Assembly: GCA_029001845.1 (NCBI GenBank)
Contig: JAREWP010000049.1
Location: 72,501 to 136,500 of the forward strand
Direction: 5' to 3'
Source of the DNA: Candidatus Magnetocorallium paracelense
GTDB lineage: Bacteria; Nitrospirota; Thermodesulfovibrionia; Thermodesulfovibrionales; Magnetobacteriaceae
DNA length: 64,000 nucleotides
A program made the translations under genes and the position numbers. Shown here one piece after another: positions 52,329 to 60,485 of the stretch. The notes under the pieces are model-generated. The model made no database searches and was not told the origin of the DNA. It was given only the letters and a program-made list of their open reading frames with translations. The number at the start of each line of letters is the position of its first letter. Positions within the stretch are counted from its first letter, which is position 1.

Positions 52329-53816
52329 TTATGACTCAGCCAACAACACGACACCCCTTCGCGCGTCTATCTCCGGCCCTGTTACTGCCCCGTTATTTAC
52401 TATATACTCACCATTATTTAGAAGACACCGAAGCGTTGCACCATCATTTAGGCTGTTTTTCAGAGGGATGTCTACTTTATAAGGTTTTGTACTGTTATTT
52501 AAAATCACTACAATGCTCTCTTTGTCGAGAAAACGGACAAAGGCGTAAACTCCTTTCTCGGCGTCGCAGTAAAGGCTCTTGTAGTCTCCTCTCCCAAGGG
52601 AGCGGTATGTTTTTCTGATATGTATAAACTTTTTATAATGGTTTAGTAAGTCCATATCCCATACATTACTGTCCCAAGGCATCGCCCTTCGACAGTCAGG
52701 GTCTCTTCCGCCTTCAAGACCTATCTCGCCGCCATAATATATGGAAGGCGCTCCCGGATAAGTCATCTGGAAGATCGTAGTCAGTTTCAATATTTCCTTA
52801 TCTCCTCCGCAAAGGGTTAAATATCTGGCGGTATCGTGACTGTCCAGAAGATTGTACTGATTGTATACAATTTCTCTGTGATAACGTTTCAACAAAACCT
52901 CTATCTGTTTTTCAAACTCTAAGGCGTTCATGGATACTTTTTTCGGCACATGACCCTGACCTGCCACCAGGGAAACATCCAGAGCATCACCAATAAAAAA
53001 TCTAATGCATATCGATGTAAATCCGTAATTCATAATTGCATCGAACTGGTCGCCTTTAAGCCATCTCTCTCCTGTTTCGGATATCTCATCCTTCCATATT
53101 TCGCCAACAATATAGGCATCACGATTTTTTCCCTTTACAGCCTCCCTGAATTCTTCCCAGAAGTTGTCGTCATCGATTTCTTCAGGCACATCAAGACGCC
53201 ATCCGTCTATTCCGAAATCTATCCAATATGAAGCTACATCCAATAGGAATCGCCGCACCTGAGGGTTATCCGTGTTGAACTTAGGGAGTTCCCTTAAACC
53301 ATACCATGCCGAATAGTTAGGTTTCTTACCGGAGTCATAGGCGTTTAAAGGAAAATCATTTATATGAAACCAATCGATATAGGGAGAATTGGGGCCACAC
53401 TCAAGTATGTGGTTAAACTGGAAAAAACCACGACTTGCATGATTAAAAACACCGTCCAGTATAACCCTTATTCCTCTGTTATGAGCAGCATCGAGAAATG
53501 TCTTAAATGCTTTGTTGTCTCCCAACAGAGGGTCCGTTTTAAAGTAATCGTGAGTATGGTAGCGGTGGTTCGAAGCGGATCTGAAAATTGGATTGAGATA
53601 AATTGCATTAATTCCCAAATCGCTCAGATAGTCGAGTTTTTCTGTCATCCCCGGGAAATCGCCTCCCTGAAAACTGTGGGCCGTGGGCTTTGCTCCCCAA
53701 GGTTGGAAGTTGCCTTTTTCTCTCGACGAAGCACTTCGTGCAAAACGGTCGGGAAATATTTGATAAAAAACGGCATCTTTCAACCAGTCAGGCGTAGTAA
53801 TCCGATCGTCTTTCAT
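52329..53816 (-). CDS. GH13 alpha-amylase family hydrolase, second paralogue
   Basis: 495 residues, aligned end to end with the enzyme at 8131-9606. DGVFNH, LPKFN, GWRLDVPEEID with nucleophile D209, VGEIW with E239, and DSHDT with D328 are intact. The start is ATG 53816. Again there is no CBM34 domain and no signal peptide. Region II differs between the paralogues (DAFKEID vs DVPEEID), which could change specificity. It stands alone here, without the glycogen synthase neighbour. Likely a cytoplasmic maltodextrin/cyclodextrin hydrolase. Confidence 0.92.
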   Translation of the reverse strand: MKDDRITTPDWLKDAVFYQIFPDRFARSASSREKGNFQPWGAKPTAHSFQGGDFPGMTEKLDYLSDLGINAIYLNPIFRSASNHRYHTHDYFKTDPLLGDNKAFKTFLDAAHNRGIRVILDGVFNHASRGFFQFNHILECGPNSPYIDWFHINDFPLNAYDSGKKPNYSAWYGLRELPKFNTDNPQVRRFLLDVASYWIDFGIDGWRLDVPEEIDDDNFWEEFREAVKGKNRDAYIVGEIWKDEISETGERWLKGDQFDAIMNYGFTSICIRFFIGDALDVSLVAGQGHVPKKVSMNALEFEKQIEVLLKRYHREIVYNQYNLLDSHDTARYLTLCGGDKEILKLTTIFQMTYPGAPSIYYGGEIGLEGGRDPDCRRAMPWDSNVWDMDLLNHYKKFIHIRKTYRSLGRGDYKSLYCDAEKGVYAFVRFLDKESIVVILNNSTKPYKVDIPLKNSLNDGATLRCLLNNGEYIVNNGAVTGPEIDARRGVVLLAES

Positions 53817-53858
53817 CTATATACCTCCGGAAGTTAAATCGATGGGCAGATTAAAATT

Positions 53859-54304
53859 TCAAACGCTTTCGATATTCTCATCGATCAGCAAGCGAAGCAG
53901 ATTTTCTGAGTGTTTCAGAAAATTTTCTGCTCTTTTTAATGAATCTTCGGCTTTTTCTCTATCTATTTCTTCAAAGTCTTCATAATCTACATCAGTTCTT
54001 CTTGAAAGGAGAATTTTGAAGTATCGACTATTTGCTTCGATAACAGTCCTTCTCTAACAAAATGAAGGGAAAGCATTGTTTTACATCCGTTATGACTTGC
54101 CGGATTTACACCTTTTAAGATCAATAGCGATCTTGCGCAGGTGAGAACGGCATAATAACTTCTATTTACAGCAGTTTCATATCTGTTTTCAGAAAAATTA
54201 AAAAGAGCATCATTATAAATTAAATATTGCCTGCTTTTCGAATTCTGTATTCCGACAACGCTCTCTTTTCACTTATTGAAAGAGTCAGCTTCCTGTTTAA
54301 ACAT
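53859..54304 (-). pseudogene. HEPN-domain protein, disrupted
   Basis: The minus strand shows, in two frames, a HEPN toxin-like protein: YNDALFNFSENRYETAVNRSYYAVLTCARSLLILKGVNPASHNGC (with the Arg-x4-His-like RYETAVNRSYYA region), KTMLSLHFVREGLLSKQIVD, then after a one-base shift YFKILLSRRTDVDYEDFEEIDREKAEDSLKRAENFLKH. A TGA also interrupts the N-terminal region. At least one frameshift and one stop, so non-functional. No nucleotidyltransferase (MNT) partner is visible, though the palindromic element at 54351 and a 19-codon frame near 54420-54480 lie where it would be. Confidence 0.7.
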
Positions 54305-54350
54305 AACTCCCTATTGGAACGATACTATTCATTTAAGGGATAATAGACCT

Positions 54351-54397
54351 CAATGTCATTAACTTAAAGGGTGAAGCACCTTAAGTTAATGACATTG
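54351..54397. repeat. Palindromic element family A, shortest copy
   Basis: 47 bp: CAATGTCATTAACTTAA, a GGGTGAAGCACC centre, and TTAAGTTAATGACATTG. It is the family A element with its whole interior deleted. The 9-mer TAGACCTCA occurs on both sides (54344-54352 and 54401-54409), a likely target-site duplication. Confidence 0.85.
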
Positions 54398-54541
54398 TAT
54401 TAGACCTCATGAAACAAGGGCTTTATCTTTGCTCCCACGAACGTTTACAATATCTTTTGTTTTCATTGTTGCTCACTTTAGATTTTAACTGCTTTGTTAT
54501 CAAAAGTATATCATAAAATTATAAATGAAGGAAAAAGTGAG

Positions 54542-54741
54542 GTGAGCATTCAGTGTCGTGCGTCATAAAAGAACAATCTAATCCCGATATGTCAGTGGAT
54601 AACTGCCCTCAATCTCCCCTGTCCTCTCTTTTCCAAAGAGGGGAGCTCTGAAAAATAAGTCTCCTCCTTTGAAAAAGTGGGGAATAAGGGGGATTAGGTG
54701 TAGTGTTGTATAACAAATGACGCTGTGAACTGAATGCTCAC
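54542..54741. repeat. 200-bp palindromic element upstream of typA
   Basis: Perfect 13-bp ends GTGAGCATTCAGT / ACTGAATGCTCAC, continued by GCGTCAT / ATGACGC and CTAATCCC / GGGATTAG inside. The 4-mer TGAG abuts each end. A solo GTGAGCATTCAGT end is at 61739-61751. It ends 50 bp before typA and so lies over or beside its promoter. Confidence 0.8.
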
Positions 54742-54790
54742 TGAGAACCTTATAAAAAACGACAATCGCTAAGGAGAACATAAAACCGAT

Positions 54791-56617
54791 ATGGAAAAAA
54801 AGAGTTTACGAAATATTGCAATAATTGCGCATGTCGATCATGGTAAGACAACTTTGGTGGACGCCATGCTAAAGCAGAGCGGGATTTTCAGGGAGAATCA
54901 GGAGGTCGTGGAAAGAGTGATGGATTCCATGGACCTCGAGAAAGAGCGCGGTATCACGATACTGGCGAAGAATGCTTCGATACAATTAAATGATGTGAAG
55001 ATTAATATTGTCGATACCCCCGGTCATTCCGATTTTGGAGGAGAAGTCGAGAGAAGCCTTAATCTGGTGGATGGCGCTTTATTACTCGTTGATTCGAGCG
55101 AAGGTCCTCTCCCCCAAACAAGATTTGTCGTAAAAAAAGCTCTTGAAAAAAAATTGCCAATCATAGCCGTGATTAATAAAATAGACCGAAGCGATGCACG
55201 CATAGAAGAAGTAGTAAACGAGATATATGACCTTTTTATTGATCTCGACGCTACTGAGGATCAGATCGAGTTTCCCATTCTATATACAAACGCCAAGCAG
55301 GGAGTTGCTCACAGAGTACCGAGAGACAGTTCGACGGACCTGTCTCCCCTTTTTGAAACAATTATATCGGAGATACCCGGCCCGAGCGTGGACGATGCAA
55401 AGCCCCCTCAGTTTCTTGTAACCAATCTCGATTATGATCCATACGTTGGCCAACTTGCCATTGGCAGGCTCAGTAATGGTTCTTTGGAGATGAATACCTG
55501 GTACAACCTGTGTAGTGAGGGAGATGTTTTTACTCCAGTCAAATTTTCGGCTCTCTATACCTTCAGGGAGTTAAAGAGGACGCAGACAGAGAAGGTAGAG
55601 GCAGGCGATATTGTTGCAGTTGCCGGTGTTGATAACGTAAAGATCGGAGACACAATTTCTTCCAAAGAGAATCCCGCTCCTTTACCTCGTATCAGTGTTG
55701 ACGAACCTGTTGTTTCCATGATTTTTTATGTTAATAACAGCCCCTTTTTCGGTAAAGAGGGAAAGTTTCTTACTTTTGCTCATCTTAAGGATCGTATTGA
55801 AAAAGAGTCTCTCAAGAATGTCGCAATCAAGGGGAAGACTCTGGATCGAGCAGACGCCATAGAGGTGTATGGCAGAGGGGAGCTGCAAATGGCTGTCCTG
55901 ATCGAGACTATGCGCAGGGAAGGATATGAGTTTATGGTGTCCAGGCCCAGTGTAATTGTTAAAACCGAGAACGACAAAGTACATGAACCTGTTGAACGCC
56001 TGTTTTTAGATATTCCCGAGTCCTGTGTTGGAATTATTACTGAAAAGCTTTCAATGAGAAAAGGCAGAATGACGGACCTTACAAACAGAGGAAGCGGTCG
56101 AGTGCATCTGACTTTTTCTATTCCCTCCAGAGGTTTGATAGGTTTTAGAAATACCTTTCTTACAGATACAAAGGGCGCAGGTATTATGAACACCCTTTTT
56201 GAAGGTTACAACCCCTGGTTTGGCGCAATACCTCAAAGGTCCACAGGCGCATTGGTTGCAGACAGGACGGGAAGAGTAACGGCTTATGCAAGCCTGGCCA
56301 TGGAGGACAGAGGAGAACTCTTTATAGAAGTCGGCGCCGAGGTGTATGCAGGCATGGTGATAGGTGAGAGGAATAGAAAAGGCGACCTCGAGGTAAATAT
56401 AACAAAGGAGAAAAAGCTTACAAATATAAGAAGTTCTACATCTGAGGCAACTGTCGTGTTAAGACCTCCCAGAATTCTTTCTCTCGATCAGTCTATAGAA
56501 TTTATAGCCGAAGACGAGCTGGTAGAAATTACACCTAAACACATCAGGTTAAGAAAGATCGACCTCGATTACAATATCAGGGCATCGAAAAGGAAAAAAG
56601 AAAAATTCGGAGCATAA
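54791..56617 (+). CDS. typA: Ribosome-associated GTPase TypA/BipA
   Basis: 608 residues, full length. The GTPase motifs are AHVDHGKTT (G1), RGITILAKN (G2), DTPGHSDF (G3), NKIDR (G4) and TNAKQG (G5 region). An EF-Tu domain II, then domain III/V and the BipA C-terminal domain (RGLIGFRNTFLTDTKGAGIMNTLFEGY) follow. TypA acts on ribosome assembly and stress responses. The sequence TAAGGAGAACATAAAACCGAT before the ATG supplies a good ribosome site. The stop codon lies inside a 12-bp direct repeat produced around the palindromic element that follows. Confidence 0.97.
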   Translation: MEKKSLRNIAIIAHVDHGKTTLVDAMLKQSGIFRENQEVVERVMDSMDLEKERGITILAKNASIQLNDVKINIVDTPGHSDFGGEVERSLNLVDGALLLVDSSEGPLPQTRFVVKKALEKKLPIIAVINKIDRSDARIEEVVNEIYDLFIDLDATEDQIEFPILYTNAKQGVAHRVPRDSSTDLSPLFETIISEIPGPSVDDAKPPQFLVTNLDYDPYVGQLAIGRLSNGSLEMNTWYNLCSEGDVFTPVKFSALYTFRELKRTQTEKVEAGDIVAVAGVDNVKIGDTISSKENPAPLPRISVDEPVVSMIFYVNNSPFFGKEGKFLTFAHLKDRIEKESLKNVAIKGKTLDRADAIEVYGRGELQMAVLIETMRREGYEFMVSRPSVIVKTENDKVHEPVERLFLDIPESCVGIITEKLSMRKGRMTDLTNRGSGRVHLTFSIPSRGLIGFRNTFLTDTKGAGIMNTLFEGYNPWFGAIPQRSTGALVADRTGRVTAYASLAMEDRGELFIEVGAEVYAGMVIGERNRKGDLEVNITKEKKLTNIRSSTSEATVVLRPPRILSLDQSIEFIAEDELVEITPKHIRLRKIDLDYNIRASKRKKEKFGA

Positions 56618-56621
56618 AACC

Positions 56622-56753
56622 AATGTCATTAACTTAAGGAGCAAAGCACCATCCGCCTTCATCGGCTAAACTCGAAGGCTCCGCTTCGCTGCGCCTTCTC
56701 AAACATGACCCGCTTCCGTCGGAAGGTGCTTCACCCCTTATGTTAATGGTATT
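56622..56753. repeat. Palindromic element family A, longest copy
   Basis: Starts AATGTCATTAACTTAAGG and ends CCCTTATGTTAATGGTATT; interior arms GGCGCAGCG..., CATCCGCCTTC and GACGGAAGGTGCTTC... pair with each other. It is flanked by perfect 12-bp direct repeats GAGCATAAAACC (56610-56621 and 56754-56765). The left repeat contains the typA stop codon, so the insertion took place exactly at the gene's end and kept the frame intact. The longest copy, likely closest to the ancestral element. Confidence 0.88.
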
Positions 56754-57009
56754 GAGCATAAAACCGTAATCATGTAACAGAGTCTTGAGGAGTTAGTTGG
56801 GTTGTGACTCTCGGTCGTCGGCATCGAAGTGTCATACTATTTACCGATGTACAATACATTTTTCATTTCAAAATATTGCGTTTCTGTCGCCGGCTTTCTT
56901 AAAATAAGAAATCAGTTATGCAGGTATTTTACCTGGAAACATAAAATTTTGAGGTGACAGCTATTTAAAGGAACGGACAAAAGTCAAAAGTGTCCGAAAA
57001 ATATAAAAC

Positions 57010-57201
57010 ATGGGCGTAGATATTCTTTATAAGATAATCGATGAACTGGACAGACAGTCTCTCGAACATATAATAAATGGTAATTTAGATCAAATAACAG
57101 GTGAGGCTAAGGAACAGTACGATAAGCTCCTGAGTAAAGCGACAGACATAGGATGGGGTCATAACGAGGTAATGAAAGCAATGTCATCTCGATTAGATTA
57201 A
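57010..57201 (+). CDS. Small hypothetical protein
   Basis: 63 residues: MGVDILYKIIDELDRQSLEHIINGNLDQITGEAKEQYDKLLSKATDIGWGHNEVMKAMSSRLD. Helical and charged, no membrane segment, not recognised. No clear ribosome site, and a leader of about 240 bp separates it from the palindromic element. Codon use and the lack of overlapping genes make it plausible but unproven. Confidence 0.45.
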   Translation: MGVDILYKIIDELDRQSLEHIINGNLDQITGEAKEQYDKLLSKATDIGWGHNEVMKAMSSRLD

Positions 57202-57232
57202 TTGGGATAATGGTATTGGTTTTAGGCTTTTA

Positions 57233-57628
57233 CTATTGAGGCTGATCCTGCTTTGGCAGTAATGTAGCCAGCATGTTATAAACGAACAATACAATTGACA
57301 GAACCTCCATAAGCCCGAAAAGGATCAAAAGGGGTTTGCTGCTGTCTATTGTATATAATACAACCATTCCTATCAGTCCGATATTGGCTGTCCACAACTG
57401 AATCTCACCTATCCTGTTACTTTTAAGAGGCCTGCCCGAAAATCTTGGAAGTATGTGGTAACCCACTCCGTATATCATCATCGAAACCCAACCCAGCATC
57501 ATCAAATGGGAATGTATGAACTTCAGGCCCAGATATGAGGGGTCGCCCAACATCACAACACCTATTATCGAAGCAATTCCGAGATATATAATACTCAGGA
57601 CAATAAAACTTTTAACGAATCGATCCAT
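57233..57628 (-). CDS. Mini heme-copper-oxidase subunit I-like membrane protein
   Basis: 131 residues, four membrane segments. The central block FIHSHLMMLGWVSMMIYGVGYHILPRF resembles the conserved H-x-H-LxLLG-x-VSM-x6-YH-x-LPR stretch of cbb3-type oxidase/nitric-oxide-reductase subunits (H39, H41, H58). A full subunit I would be about 450-500 residues, so this is a stand-alone mini-domain as found annotated in many anaerobes. Two of the histidines could bind heme. No cytochrome c or oxidase subunit II is adjacent. ATG 57628 is followed by a weak ribosome site. Confidence 0.75.
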   Translation of the reverse strand: MDRFVKSFIVLSIIYLGIASIIGVVMLGDPSYLGLKFIHSHLMMLGWVSMMIYGVGYHILPRFSGRPLKSNRIGEIQLWTANIGLIGMVVLYTIDSSKPLLILFGLMEVLSIVLFVYNMLATLLPKQDQPQ

Positions 57629-57795
57629 TAAACACCTCTCTTTTATAATTTCATATCTTCGGTAGTTTAAACCCGAAACTCAGTAATTTGGCCAAAAACA
57701 GCTAAAACAATCGCATTCGGACTCATCCGCACCGGCATCCTGATTCTATTTAAACACTTTTCCAAAGGAAAATCCATGATTTATGTCATAGAGAG

Positions 57796-58623
57796 TTATT
57801 TCCCTTCGATTCCTTTTATCAACGCCTTTCGCATCACATCGACAGGAGCTTCTGCTCCTGTCCATATCTCGAATGCTGCAACTCCCTGCCAAAACAACAT
57901 GCCAAGACCGTTTAGTACTTTGCACCCCATTGCGTCAGCCTTTTTTAACAAAGGGGTATCCCAATAAATCATATCTATAACGATTTTCTTATTATTGAGC
58001 TTAGATACATCCAATGGAAGCAGGTCTGTATCCTTCATGCCAAGAGGTGTCGCATTAATGACTATATCGGAGTCTGCAATGCTGTTGATAGTGATTTCGG
58101 AATAAACATTATCCCTGATGTTTTTCAAGTCTTTAACAAGGACATCGAGCTTATCTTTATCTATATCGAATAGTCCAAGTCTCTCCACCTCTTTGGACAA
58201 ATAATAGCTTACAGCCCTGGATACACCTCCGGCGCCTACGATGAACACCTTTTTCCCCTTTAAATCGATGCCTGCTTCCTTGATGGATTTCATAAATCCT
58301 CTGCCGTCTGTATTAAAACCAATAAGAGAACCCTCTCTGTTTAATACCGTATTCACGGCGCCGATAAACCCTGCCTCTTCATTTATCTCATCGAGAAGTG
58401 GAATGACATTCTCTTTATGGGGCACCGTTACATTGATTCCTGCAAACCCAAGCGCTTTCACCCCCCTGACCGCATCTTTCAGTAAATGGGGCTGCACAGG
58501 CATTACTATATAGCGATAGTCGATGCCGAGTTGTTTAAAACCTGTATTATGCATTAACGGTGACAACGTGTGACCAAGAGGATAGCCGATCAATCCTGTT
58601 ATTTTTGTTTTTGCTGTTATCAT
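57796..58623 (-). CDS. aroE: Shikimate dehydrogenase
   Basis: 275 residues, usual length. N-terminal substrate domain: IGYPLGHTLSPLMHNTGFKQLG (SxS-like), INVTVPHKENVIPLLD with the catalytic Lys, and NTDGRGFMKSI. NADP domain: KKVFIVGAGGVSRAVSYYL and INATPLGM. It reduces 3-dehydroshikimate in aromatic amino acid synthesis. Its ATG overlaps the stop of the radical SAM gene (TAATG), so the two are translationally coupled. Confidence 0.95.
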   Translation of the reverse strand: MITAKTKITGLIGYPLGHTLSPLMHNTGFKQLGIDYRYIVMPVQPHLLKDAVRGVKALGFAGINVTVPHKENVIPLLDEINEEAGFIGAVNTVLNREGSLIGFNTDGRGFMKSIKEAGIDLKGKKVFIVGAGGVSRAVSYYLSKEVERLGLFDIDKDKLDVLVKDLKNIRDNVYSEITINSIADSDIVINATPLGMKDTDLLPLDVSKLNNKKIVIDMIYWDTPLLKKADAMGCKVLNGLGMLFWQGVAAFEIWTGAEAPVDVMRKALIKGIEGK

Positions 58624-59918
58624 TATTCGATCTCCCTGAGCATTTTAATGAAACCATTAACCGTCGATTCAATCACTCTGACATCGGTGTTAAATGTCTC
58701 TGCTATGAAATCGACGGTAATATCGTCAAGAAACATGTCCTCTCCGTTTCTAAGCACCACATCCGGTATCAGCAGTACTTCATCTCCATTTACATGGTCC
58801 ATGAGCTTCCTTACAACGTCTCTTCCCGTAAGTAATCCGGTAACTGTAATACTTTCACCAAAAAAGTGATTTTTTACAGGAATGACTTTCAGGTTGGTTT
58901 CATATTTTTTATTAATTCTCTTGAAAAAATTATTTAAAAAAGGATAAAAAGATACTCCTGTAAAAGTAAGGATTCGTCTTTGGGGGACATGGGGCAGTTT
59001 TATCATTTTTCCGGCGTGATGATTAAAATAGGGAACCAATCCCACTCCGTTTTCGATCTGAGAAAGATCTCCATAGTCCTTTATGGAAGGGAAGCCGACT
59101 TCAGCCTTGAGATAGAGTTCGTCGGCGGCATACACAATGGCATCTCCGTGCTTCCTGAAAAATCTCTTTCTGAAGGCATCGATCAGATCAAGAGCCAGTA
59201 AAGCGTCCCCTTTTGTAACGGGCTTAAGCTTTCCTTTTGAATAACGTGTTATTCCCACAGGAACAACTGCTATACTTGCAAGATAGGGATAAAAACGACC
59301 CAGGTCCTTAATGCTCTTTTTAAGCTCTTCTCCGTCATTATAGCCGGGACAAAGTACTATCTGTGTATGGAGCTTGATTTTGTGCTTCACAAAATAGCGT
59401 ATCTCCTTCATTATATCAGGAAGATTCTTATTTTTCAGTAATGTTGACCGCAGCTCATTGTTCGTTGTATGAACGGATATATATATCGGGCTCATTCTCT
59501 GGTCGGTTATTCTCTTTTTATCATCATCAGAGAGATTGGAAAGTGTGAGATAATTGCCGTACAAAAAAGACATCCTGTAATCTTCGTCTCTTACATAAAG
59601 AGTCTTTCTCATTCCCTTTGGCAACTGAGAAACAAAGCAAAAAAGACATCGATTTCTGCATTTATTTATCTTAAATGTTTGCAATTCGATTCCGAGCCCT
59701 TCATAACTGTCGTTAACTACTCCTTCACAGGAAATTTCCCTTCCATTTCTTTTGATAGTAAAGTAAATCTCACTTTCCTGGGAGTTAAACATTACATCGA
59801 TTTCATCGTTTATTTGATGATCATTTATCGACAGGAGCGTGTCCCCCGGTCTCAGTCCGATTCTTTCGGCCAGGCTGTCCGACTGTACACTTATGATTTT
59901 TACTCCATGTTTTGCCAT
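58623..59918 (-). CDS. PDZ-radical SAM protein (DUF512 family)
   Basis: 431 residues. An N-terminal PDZ-like domain (KIISVQSDSLAERIGLRPGDTLLSINDHQIND) precedes the radical SAM cluster motif C87-RNR-C91-LF-C94. The C-terminal part (from about 300) has YFNHHAGKMIKLPHVPQRRILTFTGVSFYPFLN and VTGLLTGRDVV typical of DUF512, a family found next to GTPase Der/EngA in many bacteria but here with pgsA and aroE. The function is unknown. The ATG at 59918 is 6 nt from the pgsA stop. Confidence 0.85.
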   Translation of the reverse strand: MAKHGVKIISVQSDSLAERIGLRPGDTLLSINDHQINDEIDVMFNSQESEIYFTIKRNGREISCEGVVNDSYEGLGIELQTFKINKCRNRCLFCFVSQLPKGMRKTLYVRDEDYRMSFLYGNYLTLSNLSDDDKKRITDQRMSPIYISVHTTNNELRSTLLKNKNLPDIMKEIRYFVKHKIKLHTQIVLCPGYNDGEELKKSIKDLGRFYPYLASIAVVPVGITRYSKGKLKPVTKGDALLALDLIDAFRKRFFRKHGDAIVYAADELYLKAEVGFPSIKDYGDLSQIENGVGLVPYFNHHAGKMIKLPHVPQRRILTFTGVSFYPFLNNFFKRINKKYETNLKVIPVKNHFFGESITVTGLLTGRDVVRKLMDHVNGDEVLLIPDVVLRNGEDMFLDDITVDFIAETFNTDVRVIESTVNGFIKMLREIE

Positions 59919-59923
59919 ATCGG

Positions 59924-60472
59924 TTACTCGCCGTTTGAATTAAAATCTACAAAACCTCTCTTGTAAATATAATGAAATCCCGAAGAAATTGTGGTTGCAG
60001 CAGTCAGCCATATTAAAACGACAGGCCCGGGAAGATAGCTGTCTATATTTATTTTCAGAAGCATATAAGCAGCCAGCAACATTTGCAGTGCATTTGCAGA
60101 CTTACCGAGAATCGAAGGCTTAATGAGAGTAGAATGTTGTATCAGATAAATCAAAACCCAGCCGGTTACGATTATCAGATCTTTACTGATTATACTGATA
60201 GTCAGCCATGTAGGAATCCATCCATATATCGAAAAGAGCACATAAATAGTAATTAACAGAAATTTATCGGCCAAAGGATCCAGAAATCTCCCCAGTTCGG
60301 TCTGACTGTTGGTCAGTCTCGCAATCAGACCGTCAAGTGCATCAGTGGCCGCGGCAAATATAAAAATAACAAGAGCTGCCGTATAGTTTCGATAAATCAA
60401 AGTCGCGGCAAGTACGGGAGTAAATAATATTCGTAAGGTAGTAAGGATATTGGGAAGGTTTAAAAGCCTCAT
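59924..60472 (-). CDS. pgsA: CDP-diacylglycerol-glycerol-3-phosphate 3-phosphatidyltransferase
   Basis: 182 residues, several membrane helices. The CDP-alcohol phosphatidyltransferase signature DG-x2-AR-x8-G-x3-D-x3-D is complete (D44, D47-G48, A51-R52, G61, D65, D69). The opening NLPNILTTLRILFTPVL is characteristic of PgsA. It makes phosphatidylglycerol phosphate. Located between the TPR gene (14 bp) and the radical SAM gene in one operon. Confidence 0.93.
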   Translation of the reverse strand: MRLLNLPNILTTLRILFTPVLAATLIYRNYTAALVIFIFAAATDALDGLIARLTNSQTELGRFLDPLADKFLLITIYVLFSIYGWIPTWLTISIISKDLIIVTGWVLIYLIQHSTLIKPSILGKSANALQMLLAAYMLLKINIDSYLPGPVVLIWLTAATTISSGFHYIYKRGFVDFNSNGE

Positions 60473-60485
60473 TACTTTTTTAACC

